DNA of 64,000 nt from Roseiarcus sp963721905 (GCA_963721905.1 CAVRMF010000029.1:1-64000), one strand, 5' to 3'. Numbered from the stretch's first letter, positions 35,780 to 45,293 are shown. The notes: generated by a model not told the origin, from the sequence alone. Program-made: numbers and translations.

Positions 35780-35874
35780 GTTCTGGTTCGTCCGCTCTTG
35801 CGCGCGCGCTCTCGCGGCGCCAGCTTAAAAAGCCGTCGTCGCCGGACGCGCGACGACGAAGGCGGGAGAGCGGC

Positions 35875-36537
35875 ATGACAGATACGGACGAACCCCTGGT
35901 CATCGATATCGTCAGCGACGTCGTCTGTCCGTGGTGCTATCTTGGCGAGAAGCGGCTCGACGCCGCGCTCGCCGACGAACCTCAGCCGGTCACCGTCCGG
36001 TGGCGTCCCTATCAGCTCGATCCGACAATCCCTCCGGGCGGACTCGACCGCAGGGAGTACATGGAGAAGAAGTTCGGCAAGTCCGACCGACTGAAGACCG
36101 TCCACGACAATCTCGTTCGGCTCGGCGCCGAAGTCGGCCTCCCCTTCGCCTTCGACAGGATCAAGCGCGCGCCGAACACCCTCGACGCCCATCGCCTCAT
36201 CCGCTGGTCCGCAACGGCTGGCGCGCAACGCGACGTCGTCGACCGGTTGTTCAAGGCCTATTTCGTCGAAGGACGCGACATCGGCGACCGCGCCGTGCTG
36301 ATCGACATCGCCAGAGAGAGCGGGCTCGACGCCGGCCTCGTCGAAAAGCTCCTCAGCGAGAACGCGGACAAGGAGGCCGTGCGGCGCGAGATCGCCGAGG
36401 CGCAGGCGATCGGCGTGACTGGCGTGCCGTTCTTCATCTTCGCAGGCCGTCTCGCGGTGCCTGGCGCGCAGAACGCCGACGTGTTGCGCCGTGCGATGGC
36501 TGAGGCGCGACAGGCGACGCGGGAGGCGGCGGCGTAG
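35875..36537 (+). CDS. DsbA-family thioredoxin-fold oxidoreductase (FrnE-like)
   Basis: 220 residues with CPWC in DIVSDVVCPWCYLGEKRLD, then RWRPYQLDPTIPPGG, NTLDAHRLIRWSATAG, VVDRLFKAYFVEGRDIGD and a C-terminal GVTGVPFFIFAGRLAVPGAQ cis-Pro loop. It has no signal peptide, so it is a cytoplasmic FrnE/2-hydroxychromene-carboxylate-isomerase-like member rather than periplasmic DsbA. Acts as a dithiol oxidoreductase or isomerase on unknown substrate. Confidence 0.9.
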   Translation: MTDTDEPLVIDIVSDVVCPWCYLGEKRLDAALADEPQPVTVRWRPYQLDPTIPPGGLDRREYMEKKFGKSDRLKTVHDNLVRLGAEVGLPFAFDRIKRAPNTLDAHRLIRWSATAGAQRDVVDRLFKAYFVEGRDIGDRAVLIDIARESGLDAGLVEKLLSENADKEAVRREIAEAQAIGVTGVPFFIFAGRLAVPGAQNADVLRRAMAEARQATREAAA

Positions 36538-36573
36538 TCTTCCCTGAATCCGCCGGAAAGAGCCCGAATTCGC

Positions 36574-37068
36574 ATGACGACGCCCCTTCCCCACCCGCGC
36601 GGCGGCCTCTATTTCGAGGACTTTTCCGTCGGCCACGTCTTCCGCCATCGCCTGACCCGCACCGTCACGCAGATGGACAACATGCTGTTCTCCAACATGA
36701 CGCTCAATCCGCAGCCGTTGCATATCGACGCGCATTTCTGCGCAACCGAGACCGAATGGGGCAGGCCGCTGATGAACTCGCTCTTCACCCTCGGCCTCAT
36801 GATCGGCATTTCGGTCAACGACACCACGGTCGGCACGACCATCGCCAATCTCGGCATGACCGACGTCGCCTTTCCGGCGCCGCTGTTCGAAGGCGACACG
36901 GTTCGCGCCGAAACGGAAGTGCTGTCGGTGCGCGCCTCGAAGTCGCGGCCCGACGCGGGGCTCATCGAGTTCCGCCACCGGGCGTTCAAGCAGGACGGGA
37001 CGCTGGTCGCCGAGTGCCGCCGCACCGCTTTCATGCGCCGGCGCGGGCCAGAAATCCTCTCGGCCTGA
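36574..37068 (+). CDS. MaoC-family (R)-enoyl-CoA hydratase-like protein
   Basis: 164 residues of the MaoC hotdog fold: YFEDFSVGHVFRHRLTRTVTQMDNMLFSNMTLNPQPLHIDAHFC (catalytic Asp/His region), PLMNSLFTLGLMIG and ANLGMTDVAFPAPLFEGDTVRAETEVL. It probably hydrates a trans-2-enoyl-CoA or mesaconyl-type CoA. It sits 8 bases before a CitE-like CoA-ester lyase, suggesting both act on one CoA-thioester pathway, e.g. mesaconyl/methylmalyl-CoA chemistry; that pairing is inferred. Confidence 0.88.
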   Translation: MTTPLPHPRGGLYFEDFSVGHVFRHRLTRTVTQMDNMLFSNMTLNPQPLHIDAHFCATETEWGRPLMNSLFTLGLMIGISVNDTTVGTTIANLGMTDVAFPAPLFEGDTVRAETEVLSVRASKSRPDAGLIEFRHRAFKQDGTLVAECRRTAFMRRRGPEILSA

Positions 37069-37076
37069 CCCTTTCC

Positions 37077-37808
37077 ATGCGCTCGCTCATCATCGCGCCG
37101 GGCGACGACGAGACGAGGCTTCAGGCGGCGCTCGAGAGCGGCGCCGATGCGGTCGTGATCGATCTTGTTGTTGCGCCCGGCGCGAGAGCGGCGGCGCGGG
37201 CGAACGCGGCGCGTCTCCTCGCGAAAAGCCCAACCCTTGCTCCGGCGCTGATGGTTCGGGTGAGTCCGCTCGGCGACGCCGAGACCGACGCCGACCTCGA
37301 CGCCGTCATGGGGCAGGCGCCGTTCGCGATCGTGCTGCCGAAGTGTCTGGGCGGCGCGAGCGTCCAGAATTTGTCAGTGAAGCTTGCCGTGCGCGAGGCT
37401 CTGTTCGGCCTCGAGGACGGAGTGACAGCCATCATCGCAGTCCACGATTCGGCGTCGGGCGTGCTCGAGGCGCCGAGTCTGCGGGGCGCCAGCGCGCGGC
37501 TTATCGGCCTAACCTGGGACGCGGAGGCCTTGCGCGCCGAAGTCGGGGCCGTCTCGTGCCGCGACCCCGCGGGCGTCTACGTTGGGGCCTTGCGTCTAAC
37601 GCGCGACATGACGCTGGTTGCGGCGACCGCGGCCGGTGTCGCGGCGATCGATGCGGCTTTCGCCGGCGGCAGCGATCCCGAGCGGCTGCGCACAGAGGCG
37701 CTCGCCGCGTTGCGCGACGGCTTCGCGAGCAAGATGGCCGTTGATCCGGCCCAGGCCCGAGTCATCAATGAAGTTTTCGCGGCCGGCCGCCAAGGACAGT
37801 CCGGCTGA
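37077..37808 (+). CDS. CitE-like CoA-ester lyase
   Basis: 243 residues, starting ATG 37077, so it is shorter than full malyl-CoA lyases (about 320-350). Text: MRSLIIAPGDDETRLQAALE, ADAVVIDLVVAPGARAAARANAARLL, ALMVRVSPLGDAETDADLDAVMG, FAIVLPKCLGGASVQ and IIAVHDSASGVLEAPSL. Note DLVVA where family members have DLEDAV (Val replaces the usual Glu), so a catalytic acidic residue may be missing; activity is uncertain. It is operon-linked to the MaoC gene. Confidence 0.82.
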   Translation: MRSLIIAPGDDETRLQAALESGADAVVIDLVVAPGARAAARANAARLLAKSPTLAPALMVRVSPLGDAETDADLDAVMGQAPFAIVLPKCLGGASVQNLSVKLAVREALFGLEDGVTAIIAVHDSASGVLEAPSLRGASARLIGLTWDAEALRAEVGAVSCRDPAGVYVGALRLTRDMTLVAATAAGVAAIDAAFAGGSDPERLRTEALAALRDGFASKMAVDPAQARVINEVFAAGRQGQSG

Positions 37809-37830
37809 ATTCATCACGTTACCAATCCGG

Positions 37831-38091
37831 TCATCGCAACAGTGCGGCCTTGCGCGCGTTGACCTCGGCCAGCCACTGGTCGGCGCTCTTGGAAGGCGTG
37901 CAGACCACTTTTATGTACTCTGAATCGCGCACGAGATCGGTGCGCGCCATCATCATCTGCGCATTCATTGCGCACATCATGACATTGTCGGCCTCCGGCC
38001 CGCGTACGACGTCGAACGCAGTGTTTACCTGGCAGTCCGCACGCGAAAGCGCGGCGGAACAGATAAGGATAATGATGGAATAGCCAGACAT
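37831..38091 (-). CDS. small exported cysteine-containing protein (86 aa)
   Basis: ATG at 38091. Signal-like N-terminus (YSIIILICSAALSRA), followed by a mature part with three cysteines (ADCQ, MMCAM, VVCTP) and a methionine-rich run MMCAMNAQMMMA. The C-terminal helix is SADQWLAEVNARKAALL. Likely a small periplasmic protein; no family recognised. It points toward the CitE-like gene tail to tail. Confidence 0.6.
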   Translation of the reverse strand: MSGYSIIILICSAALSRADCQVNTAFDVVRGPEADNVMMCAMNAQMMMARTDLVRDSEYIKVVCTPSKSADQWLAEVNARKAALLR

Positions 38092-38826
38092 AACGGCCCC
38101 CGAGTGGTTTTGTTGTACTTGTTACTTGCCCGAGGCTTGAGCCACGGTGCTGCGCGCACGTTCACCGTTCACGCGCCGAAAAAACGGTATACCAACTCCG
38201 CGGGCGCTGCGCTGTGAGCGCTGTCACATTACGCATGCCGCTAGTGGATTTACCAAGGCCTCGGCGAAGGGATGGAGCCACTGTCCCTACCCCTCGGCTC
38301 TCCAGTCAACTCTTAAATACATGTTACATTTGGTGTAGCATTTGCACACGGCGGCGACGCGGTCGGGACACGCCGGGAGCACGTCCGGTACACGATTTTG
38401 ACCCCGTTCTTCTCGACTTCTTAAAGACTTATGCGGGATTCACCGAAAAAAAATGCACGGGGCCGTTGACCTTATATTTTGCGGCTAAGAAGTGTTGAAA
38501 GCGGCGCCATACGAGCGGGTTATCGTTCACGTTACCACGGATTTTCCGATTTACGGAAGACATTGTCTCGAATTTCGCCGCGCGCCGATTCCGACGCGGC
38601 CCGTCGTTCACATCTGGGGTCAAAACCCCAGAGAGAGAGAGCGCTCCAAGGTGCCTGCCGGATGCCTGATCTCAGGCGCTCAGTTTCCCACCGCTTTGCC
38701 GACACCCGGATTCGGCCCATTCCTCGCGCCCGTCGCCGTGACGTGGAATATCGCTGACGTTAGGAACCTTATTCCCTTGGAAAGATTTTGTGGTAGACCT
38801 TTCTGACGAAAAGGGAAGAATCGGTC
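38092..38826. other. 735-bp gene-poor region upstream of the Xre/RES module
   Basis: Lower GC than its neighbours, and no frame on either strand gives convincing protein sequence. Features seen: an 8-bp hairpin TCTGGGGT-caaa-ACCCCAGA (38613-38632) followed by a GA repeat, and an AT-rich stretch with CCTTTCTGACGAAAAGG just before the antitoxin gene, which could be its operator. The low GC and lack of genes suggest transferred or decayed DNA accompanying the toxin-antitoxin pair. Confidence 0.4.
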
Positions 38827-39210
38827 ATGCCAGCCCTCACGCAAGAGCCTCTGCTCCATCCGGACGCAGGAAGAATCCTGACCAAGGCTGTTCTTGGCGC
38901 CGCTGACAAGCTAGGCGTCCCGGCTTCCGCTCTGGCCGGGGTACTCGGCCTGAGTGCGGCGACCATATCGCGGATGAAGAGTGGCGACTATCGGCTCAAC
39001 CCTCAGAAGAAGGAATTCGAGCTGGGCGTTCTATTCGTCCGCCTGTTTCGCTCGCTCGACGCCATCGTGGGTGGCGAGGAAGGGGTCGCGCGCGCGTGGC
39101 TCGCAAACCAGAATCTGGCTCTCGGCGCAAAGCCGGCCGAAAAAATCCGTACCATTTCCGGCCTGAACGATGTCATTGCCTATCTGGACGCCCGCCGCGC
39201 TATCGTCTGA
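38827..39210 (+). CDS. Xre/MbcA/ParS-type antitoxin
   Basis: 127 residues. N-terminal HTH (KAVLGAADKLGVPASALAGVLGLSAATISRMKSG) and C-terminal DUF2384-type toxin-binding region (ELGVLFVRLFRSLDAIVGGEEGVARAWLANQNLALGAKPAEKIRT and a final LNDVIAYLDARR). This is the standard antitoxin partner of RES-domain toxins, binding both operator and toxin. It overlaps the toxin gene by 41 bases in another frame. Confidence 0.9.
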   Translation: MPALTQEPLLHPDAGRILTKAVLGAADKLGVPASALAGVLGLSAATISRMKSGDYRLNPQKKEFELGVLFVRLFRSLDAIVGGEEGVARAWLANQNLALGAKPAEKIRTISGLNDVIAYLDARRAIV

Positions 39211-39940
39211 GCTGCAGCCCTACAAGAGCGTGGTCTGGCGTCTTGTCGAGGCCCAGCACCACGTTTCAACGATGAAGCTCGTCGACCGCCTCGGCGAACA
39301 GGACGTGCTGGAAAACCTGATCGAGCAGACCAAACCAGCCTATCCTGTCGAATGCGGGGGCCTGCACTACCTCTTCAAGACGCCGTTCCGATACGGCGCA
39401 GCCTACCCGAGCGGATCGCGTTTCCGCCGCGCGGGCCTGACGCCGGGAGTGTACTACGCCTCCGAAGAGCCTCGCACCGCGGTCGCCGAAATGGCGTTCT
39501 ACAGGCTCCTGTTCTTCGCCGAATCACCGGAGACCCAGTGGCCGACGAACCCCTCCGAATACACAGGCTTTTCCGCGGCGCTCCAGACGCGACGAATGCT
39601 CGATCTGACAGCCCCCCCGCTAGACAGGGACGCGGCGCTCTGGCGGCGCCTGGCCGACTACGGCCCCTGTCAGGCTCTCGCGGATGTCGCGCGAAAGGCC
39701 GAAGCCGAAATCATCCGATATGGCTCCGTTCGCGACGCGGCTAGCGGGGTAAACGCCGCGGTACTGTCGTGCGTGGCGTTCGCGAATGTCGAACCGCTGG
39801 AAGCCCAGACGTGGCGGATCGGCGTGGGCGAAAACGGAGCCTACGCCATTCGTGAGTTTCCGCCGGATCGGGTTGGGTTCGGCAGGGAGGCCTTCGCCGC
39901 CGACCCCCGCATCGTCCCCATGAGGTGGGAGCGAGCCTAA
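39170..39940 (+). CDS. RES-domain toxin (NAD-degrading)
   Basis: 256 residues; the RES domain is named for conserved Arg, Glu and Ser, here in YRYGAAYPSGSRFRRAG-like text (FRYGAAYPSGSRFRRAG), GVYYASEEPRTAVAEMAFYRL and EIIRYGSVRD. RES toxins deplete NAD+ by phosphorolysis or glycohydrolysis and halt growth. It is organised with the upstream Xre antitoxin in the usual order. It starts at ATG 39170 inside the antitoxin's 3' end. Confidence 0.9.
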   Translation: MSLPIWTPAALSSELQPYKSVVWRLVEAQHHVSTMKLVDRLGEQDVLENLIEQTKPAYPVECGGLHYLFKTPFRYGAAYPSGSRFRRAGLTPGVYYASEEPRTAVAEMAFYRLLFFAESPETQWPTNPSEYTGFSAALQTRRMLDLTAPPLDRDAALWRRLADYGPCQALADVARKAEAEIIRYGSVRDAASGVNAAVLSCVAFANVEPLEAQTWRIGVGENGAYAIREFPPDRVGFGREAFAADPRIVPMRWERA

Positions 39941-40201
39941 GTTCCTAGGTTGCTCCGACATGTGAAGCCTTGAGCCACTGCGGTACGACGCGCGCTCTCC
40001 TGTGTTCGCAAACGATCAACAGGTTGCCAGATCTCTCCTGCGCAAACGTCTCTCGATGAGAACAAGCTGAGTATCGTCTGAATGCGCGCTTAGAGTCGAT
40101 TTGACCCGTTCGGGAACGGCCGCTCTTTGCGCGAAGCGGTCACCAGCTTAAGCAGATCGATGGGGTTTTGACCCTCGCGCTCTGGCGGATGACCTGGGCC
40201 A
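39941..40201. other. short intergenic gap, nothing recognised
   Basis: About 260 bases between the RES toxin and the convergent RND operon. No gene, no clear terminator hairpin with a T run. Confidence 0.3.
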
Positions 40202-43200
40202 TCACTCCGCCGGGACGGTCGCGTCCTTAGCCGGCCTCGCTATGCGCGCAGGGGTGGGTGCCGCGGGCTTCGCGCGTCCGGGCCCATGGTCGTGCGGCGC
40301 ATGTTCGTCGCTCGGGCCGATCAGGCCGCTGAACAGGCGCCAGGTGAGACGGCCGATGTCGTCCATCACCGTGAACACGGCCGGCACGAAGACAAGCGAC
40401 AGCATCGTCGACATGATGAGGCCGCCGATCACCGCGATCGCCATCGGCGAGCGGAAGCCGCCGCCGTCGCCAAGACCCAGCGCCGAGGGAAACATGCCCG
40501 CGGCCATCGCGATCGTGGTCATGACGATCGGCCTTGCGCGCTTGCGGCCCGCCTCGACCAGCGCGTCGAGCCGCGACGAGCCGCGGCCGATCTCCTCGAT
40601 CGCGAAGTCGACCAGCATGATCGCGTTCTTGGTCACGATGCCCATCAGCATCAGAATGCCGATCACCACCGGCATCGAGATCGCCTTGTGGGTGATGAAA
40701 AGGGCGATGATCGCCCCGCCGATCGAGAGCGGCAGCGAGACGAGAATGGTGATCGGCTGCAGGAAACTGCCGAACAGCAGCACCAGGAGGCCATAGACCA
40801 TCATCAGGCCCGCGCCCATCGCGGCGGCGAAGGAGGCGAACACCTCGCTCATGATCTCGACGTCGCCCGTCTCGCGAATTTCAACCCCTGCCGGAAGGTT
40901 CCTGGCGGTCGGCAGCGCGTGAATCGCATTGACCGCGTCGCCGAGCGCCGTGTCGCCATGAAGGTCGGCCTCGATCGTCACGCGCCTCGAGCGGTCGTAA
41001 CGGTTGATCGCGGTCGGTCCGTGGCTGATCGAAAAATCCGCCACCACCGAGAGCGGCGTAGTCGCGGCGCCGCTGGTCGGGACCCTCAACTGTTGCAGAA
41101 GGCCAACGCGGGAGCGGGCCAATTCATCGAGCTCGACCCGGATCGGGACCAGCCGGTCGCCGGCGTTGAACTTGCCGAGATTAGCGTCGATGTCACCCAG
41201 CGTGGCGACCCGGATGGTCTCGGAGAGCGCCTCGGTCGAAACGCCGAGATCGGCCGCGACCTGCCTCTTCGGCTCGATCCGCAATTCCGGGCGCTCCAGC
41301 TCCGCCGTCGACATCGGGTTCTCGATGATCGGGATCGCGCGCATCTCGCTTGCGATCTGGTTCGCCGTGTCGTTGATGACGTCGATGTCGGGGCCCGCGA
41401 TGATGAGCTGCAGGTCGCGCTGGCCGTTGTCTTTCATGAACCAGTAGCGGATATCGGGCTCGCCGGCGAGCATCGCGCCGATCCTCAATTGCAGGTCCTT
41501 CTGCGTCGCCTCGCGTTCGGACTTGTGCACAAGATTGATGACGAACGTGGCCTTCCGCGGCTCGGCGCCGCTGGCGCCGCCGAGGATCTGCCCGCCGAAG
41601 ATGAGCGCCGAGCGGACTTCGGGAGTGGCCCTAAGCTTCTCGGAAATCCTTCGGGTGACGCGATCGGTGTCGTCCAGCCGCGAACCCGGCGGCAGTTCGA
41701 CCGCGAGCAGCACCCGACCGACATCGTCCGCCGGAATGAAACCCGACGGCAACAGGCTCGTCGACCAGAGCGAGGCGGCGAAGATCAGCGCGCCGATGAA
41801 GAGGGTGATCCACCGATGGCGCACCGAGGCGCGCACCAGTCTCGTGTAGCCGCGCATGATCGCGCCGTCGGCGTGGACCGCGTCGTGCGGCGCGCGCAGG
41901 AAATAGGCGGAGATCACAGGCGTGACGAAGCGTGCGACCATCAGGGAGAACACGACCGCGATCGCAACCGTGAGGCCAAACTGGCGGAAATATTGCCCGG
42001 CGATGCCGCCCATGAAGCTGACCGGCGAGAAGATCGCGACGATCGATAGCGAGATGGCGATGACCGCAAGGCCGATCTCGTCGGCCGCCTCCAGCGAGGC
42101 GCGCCAGGCGGATTTGCCCATGCGCATGTGGCGCACGATGTTCTCGATCTCGACGATCGCGTCGTCGACCAGGATGCCGGTCACCAGGGTGATCGCGAGC
42201 AGGCTGACCAGATTGATCGAGAAGCCGATCGCGTCCATCGCCCAGAAAGTTGGAATAACCGAGAGCGGCAGCGCGACCGCGGTGACGATGGTCGCGCGCA
42301 GATCGCGCAGGAAGACGAAGACGACGACGACCGCGAGCAGCGCGCCCTCGATCAGCGTCTCCATCGTCGAACGATAGTTGCCGAGCTCGTTGTCGACCTG
42401 GGTGTCGACTTTGGTGAAGGTCACCTCGGGATGCGCGGCCTCGATTGTCGCCAGCCGCTTTTGGATCAGCTGATCGACAGTCACGTCGCTCGCGCCCTTG
42501 GCGCGAGTGACGCCGAAGGCGACGATCGGCTGGTCGAAGAGGCGGGTGAAGGTGCGCGGCTCCGCCGCGCCGTCGACCACAGTCCCGAGTTCGTCCAGTC
42601 TGACCTTGCGACCGCCCGGCAACGCGATCGGCAACGCGGCGAGATCCGCGACGCTGCGCGCGCCGGCGAGCGTTCGGATCGCCTGTTCCTGCCCCGCGAC
42701 TTCGCCGCGTCCGCCGCCGAGATCGACATTGTCGGCGCGCACCTGCTCGTTGACCGCCGCCGCCGTGACGCCGAGCGCGAGCAGCTTTTCCGGATCGAGC
42801 GAAACGCGGATCTCGCGGTCGACGCCGCCGAAGCGCTTGACCTCGCCGACGCCACGAATGCCCTGGAGATCGCGGGCGACCGAATCGTCGATGAACCAGG
42901 ACAGTTGCTCGACCGACATTCCGGGCGCCGATGCGGCGTAGGTGACGATCGGCAGGCCTTCGATGTCGATGCGGCTGATGACCGGCTCGTCGATCGTGCG
43001 CGGCAGATCGGTGCGGATCTTGGCGATCTGGTCCTTCACGTCGTTGAGCGCCCGGTCGATATCGACCGAGCCGACGTTGAACTGAATGATGGTCGAGGAC
43101 GAGCCGTCGGTGTCGGTCGAAGCGATGTGCCAGACGCCGTTAACGCTCGCGACCGCGTCCTCGACCTTTTTCGTGACCTGCGACTCAAGCTCCGACGGCG

Positions 43201-43369
43201 CTGCGCCGGACTGGGTGATCAGCACCTGCACGATCGGAATGTCGATATTGGGAAAGCGGGTGATCGACATCGACCGGAAGCTGACGAGGCCGAGGATGGT
43301 GAGAACCGCGAAGGCCACCACCGCGGGGATGGGGCGGCGGATCGACCAGGCCGAGACATTGAGACGCAT
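40202..43369 (-). CDS. RND-family (HAE1) multidrug efflux inner-membrane pump
   Basis: 1055 residues, the usual AcrB/MexB size. First TM helix (PIPAVVAFAVLTILGLVSFRSM), porter-domain text, the TM4 acidic pair in GILVDDAIVEIENIVRHMR (proton relay Asp-Asp), and the second TM bundle with IPIENPMSTAELERPELRIEP and FGSFLQPITILVSLPLSIGGAII. It exports drugs or toxic compounds using the proton gradient, with the adaptor 12 bases upstream and an outer-membrane channel encoded elsewhere (no TolC gene here). Confidence 0.95.
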   Translation of the reverse strand: MRLNVSAWSIRRPIPAVVAFAVLTILGLVSFRSMSITRFPNIDIPIVQVLITQSGAAPSELESQVTKKVEDAVASVNGVWHIASTDTDGSSSTIIQFNVGSVDIDRALNDVKDQIAKIRTDLPRTIDEPVISRIDIEGLPIVTYAASAPGMSVEQLSWFIDDSVARDLQGIRGVGEVKRFGGVDREIRVSLDPEKLLALGVTAAAVNEQVRADNVDLGGGRGEVAGQEQAIRTLAGARSVADLAALPIALPGGRKVRLDELGTVVDGAAEPRTFTRLFDQPIVAFGVTRAKGASDVTVDQLIQKRLATIEAAHPEVTFTKVDTQVDNELGNYRSTMETLIEGALLAVVVVFVFLRDLRATIVTAVALPLSVIPTFWAMDAIGFSINLVSLLAITLVTGILVDDAIVEIENIVRHMRMGKSAWRASLEAADEIGLAVIAISLSIVAIFSPVSFMGGIAGQYFRQFGLTVAIAVVFSLMVARFVTPVISAYFLRAPHDAVHADGAIMRGYTRLVRASVRHRWITLFIGALIFAASLWSTSLLPSGFIPADDVGRVLLAVELPPGSRLDDTDRVTRRISEKLRATPEVRSALIFGGQILGGASGAEPRKATFVINLVHKSEREATQKDLQLRIGAMLAGEPDIRYWFMKDNGQRDLQLIIAGPDIDVINDTANQIASEMRAIPIIENPMSTAELERPELRIEPKRQVAADLGVSTEALSETIRVATLGDIDANLGKFNAGDRLVPIRVELDELARSRVGLLQQLRVPTSGAATTPLSVVADFSISHGPTAINRYDRSRRVTIEADLHGDTALGDAVNAIHALPTARNLPAGVEIRETGDVEIMSEVFASFAAAMGAGLMMVYGLLVLLFGSFLQPITILVSLPLSIGGAIIALFITHKAISMPVVIGILMLMGIVTKNAIMLVDFAIEEIGRGSSRLDALVEAGRKRARPIVMTTIAMAAGMFPSALGLGDGGGFRSPMAIAVIGGLIMSTMLSLVFVPAVFTVMDDIGRLTWRLFSGLIGPSDEHAPHDHGPGRAKPAAPTPARIARPAKDATVPAE

Positions 43370-43381
43370 GAGTTCGCCTCC

Positions 43382-44635
43382 CTAGCCGCCAGCCGCAGTC
43401 GCTTCGGGCATCGCACGCACGCGGTCGCCCGGCCTTAAGAAAGCCGCGGCGCGCGCCACAACGCTTTCGCCCGCGGTCACGCCGTCCCTGATCTCGACCG
43501 TGTCCCCCTCGACGATGCCGGGCGTGACGCGCCGTTCCTCGACGCGGCCGTCGCGCACGACGTAGAGGCGCGCCACATCGCCGTCGCGCCGCAGAGCGGA
43601 GGCTGGCGCGCCGACCCCGTCGCGCCGCACGAGTTCGACTTCGCCCGAGGCGAAGGCGCCAATGCGGGCGCGCGACACGTCGGAGAGCGCAATTCGCACC
43701 TTTCCGGTGCGGCTTGCCTTGTCGACTTCCTCGGAGATGAGCCGCACGCGGCCTTCAACTGGATCGGCGACGCCCGGCAGACGCAGGGTTGCGGGCATGC
43801 CGATCGCGAAGCGGACCAGCGACTGTTCCGGCGCGTCGGCCTCGAGATCGATCGCGCCGTCGACGATGATGCGAAACAGAGGTTCGCCCGAGCCGCTGAC
43901 GACCGCGCCGAGCCTCGCCGAGCGGTGGCTGACGAGCCCCGCGACCGGCGCCTTGATCTCCGTGCGGTCACGCCGCACCTGCAACTCCTGCCGCTCGGCC
44001 GCTCTCGCGGCCTCGTCCGCTTCGGCGACGCTCAGCGCGTGGCGCGCCGCGTCGAGTTGGGCCTGGGCGACGCGCTGGCCCGCGATTCGCGCGTCGAGCG
44101 TCGAGCCAGCGACAATTTGCGGCCCGAGCTTCTGCGAGCGTTCGAGATCGGCGGAAGCCTGGGCGAGCGAAGCCTCGAACTGGCCGATCTGGCTCCTCGC
44201 CTGCTCGATGGTCGCCCTGGCGCGAAGGATCGCCGCGTCGCTCTCGGCAAGCAGGGCGTCGAGCTGGCTGCGGTCGAGACGCGCCAGCACCTGTCCCTTC
44301 TTCACCATGTCGCCGTCGTCGGCCAGAATCTCGATCAGGCGCAGGCCGTCGAGCGGCGCGCCGACCATCGCCTCGTCGCGCGCCACCAAAGTCCCGGAAA
44401 CGAACAGGCGCTCGACAAATTCGCGCCGTTCCGCCGGCGCGACGCTGACTGCGGGCGGCGGCGGAGCGGCCGGCTGCTCGGCCGCGGTCTCCGCGGGGCA
44501 CGCCGCCATCTTGTTCGGAGCGAATTTTGCGAGGAGCGGTGGAGGCAGCGCGCAAGGCGCGAAAGCGGTTGCGGCCCAAACGCCCCCGAGCGCCGCGAGC
44601 GCGACGGCGCCGATGATGAGAAAGGCGCGCCGCAT
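43382..44635 (-). CDS. RND efflux periplasmic adaptor (membrane-fusion protein)
   Basis: 417 residues with an N-terminal membrane helix (AFLIIGAVALAALGGVWAA), a proline-rich stretch, then VSVAPAERREFVERLFVSGTLVARDEAMVGAPLDGLRLIEILADDGDMVKKGQVLARLD (barrel-sandwich half), a long helical hairpin coiled coil, and EIKAPVAGLVSHRSARLGAVVSGSGEPLFRI. Standard MFP layout linking the inner-membrane pump to an outer-membrane duct. It is the first gene of the efflux pair, transcribed before the pump. Confidence 0.93.
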   Translation of the reverse strand: MRRAFLIIGAVALAALGGVWAATAFAPCALPPPLLAKFAPNKMAACPAETAAEQPAAPPPPAVSVAPAERREFVERLFVSGTLVARDEAMVGAPLDGLRLIEILADDGDMVKKGQVLARLDRSQLDALLAESDAAILRARATIEQARSQIGQFEASLAQASADLERSQKLGPQIVAGSTLDARIAGQRVAQAQLDAARHALSVAEADEAARAAERQELQVRRDRTEIKAPVAGLVSHRSARLGAVVSGSGEPLFRIIVDGAIDLEADAPEQSLVRFAIGMPATLRLPGVADPVEGRVRLISEEVDKASRTGKVRIALSDVSRARIGAFASGEVELVRRDGVGAPASALRRDGDVARLYVVRDGRVEERRVTPGIVEGDTVEIRDGVTAGESVVARAAAFLRPGDRVRAMPEATAAGG

Positions 44636-44637
44636 CT

Positions 44638-45285
44638 TCAGTTCTCCCTGTGCGAGGTGGCCCGGTCGGGCTGAAGCGCGCCGGCGAACAGCGCCCTCAG
44701 AACGCCGACCGCCATCGCCGTCTCCGCGTCTCGATCGAAATCGGGTTCGATCGCGATCCTCTTGAAGAGACCGGCGACGAACGTGAAGAAGAACCGCGCG
44801 CCGAAACGGGGTTCGAGCGCCGGCGAGGCCGCGCCGGCCGCCTTCGCCGCATCCATGAGCCGTTCCAGCCCCCCGAGCACGTCATTGTCGATCGCCCGGG
44901 TGATCTCCGCGACACGCGGATTGCGGCCAGCCTCAGCCCAGATCTCGACGATCATGCGCGCTTTCTCGGCCGGACGGGAAAGAACATGTTCGCGTAGGCC
45001 CGCGCACAAGGCCTCCATGATATTGCCGCTCTGGGCCATCAACTCGGCAAACGCCCGGGCTCGCTCCGCCTGATCGACCGCGCAGAGGCCCTCAACAATC
45101 GCTTCCTTGGATGGGAAGTAGCGGTAAAGATTGCCGGCGCTCATGCCGATCTCTTCGGCCACATGCTGCATCGTGGTCGCGTGAAAACCGTGCCGGACGA
45201 AGGCGCGCTCAGCCGCCTCTAGAATGCGCTCACGCCTTTCGGCGTCGGCGGCTTTCCGTGTTGCGGTGAGGGAGGTTAATGACAT
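44638..45285 (-). CDS. TetR-family transcriptional regulator of the RND efflux operon
   Basis: 215 residues from ATG 45285; an ATG at 45327 is open but would include the operator palindrome. HTH: RRERILEAAERAFVRHGFHATTMQHVAEEIGMSAGNLYRYFPSKEAIVEGL, followed by an AcrR-type ligand domain (ALCAGLREHVLSRPAEKARMIVEIWAEAGRNPRVAEI). It lies 2 bases upstream of the adaptor gene, so regulator, adaptor and pump form one operon, autorepressed through the 26-bp palindrome just ahead of the start. Confidence 0.92.
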   Translation of the reverse strand: MSLTSLTATRKAADAERRERILEAAERAFVRHGFHATTMQHVAEEIGMSAGNLYRYFPSKEAIVEGLCAVDQAERARAFAELMAQSGNIMEALCAGLREHVLSRPAEKARMIVEIWAEAGRNPRVAEITRAIDNDVLGGLERLMDAAKAAGAASPALEPRFGARFFFTFVAGLFKRIAIEPDFDRDAETAMAVGVLRALFAGALQPDRATSHREN

Positions 45286-45293
45286 AGACCAAC

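Noticed and set aside
36756..37076. Longer N-terminus for the CitE-like protein
   Set aside because: The extended part overlaps the MaoC gene in another frame; the ATG at 37077 matches the CitE-family start.
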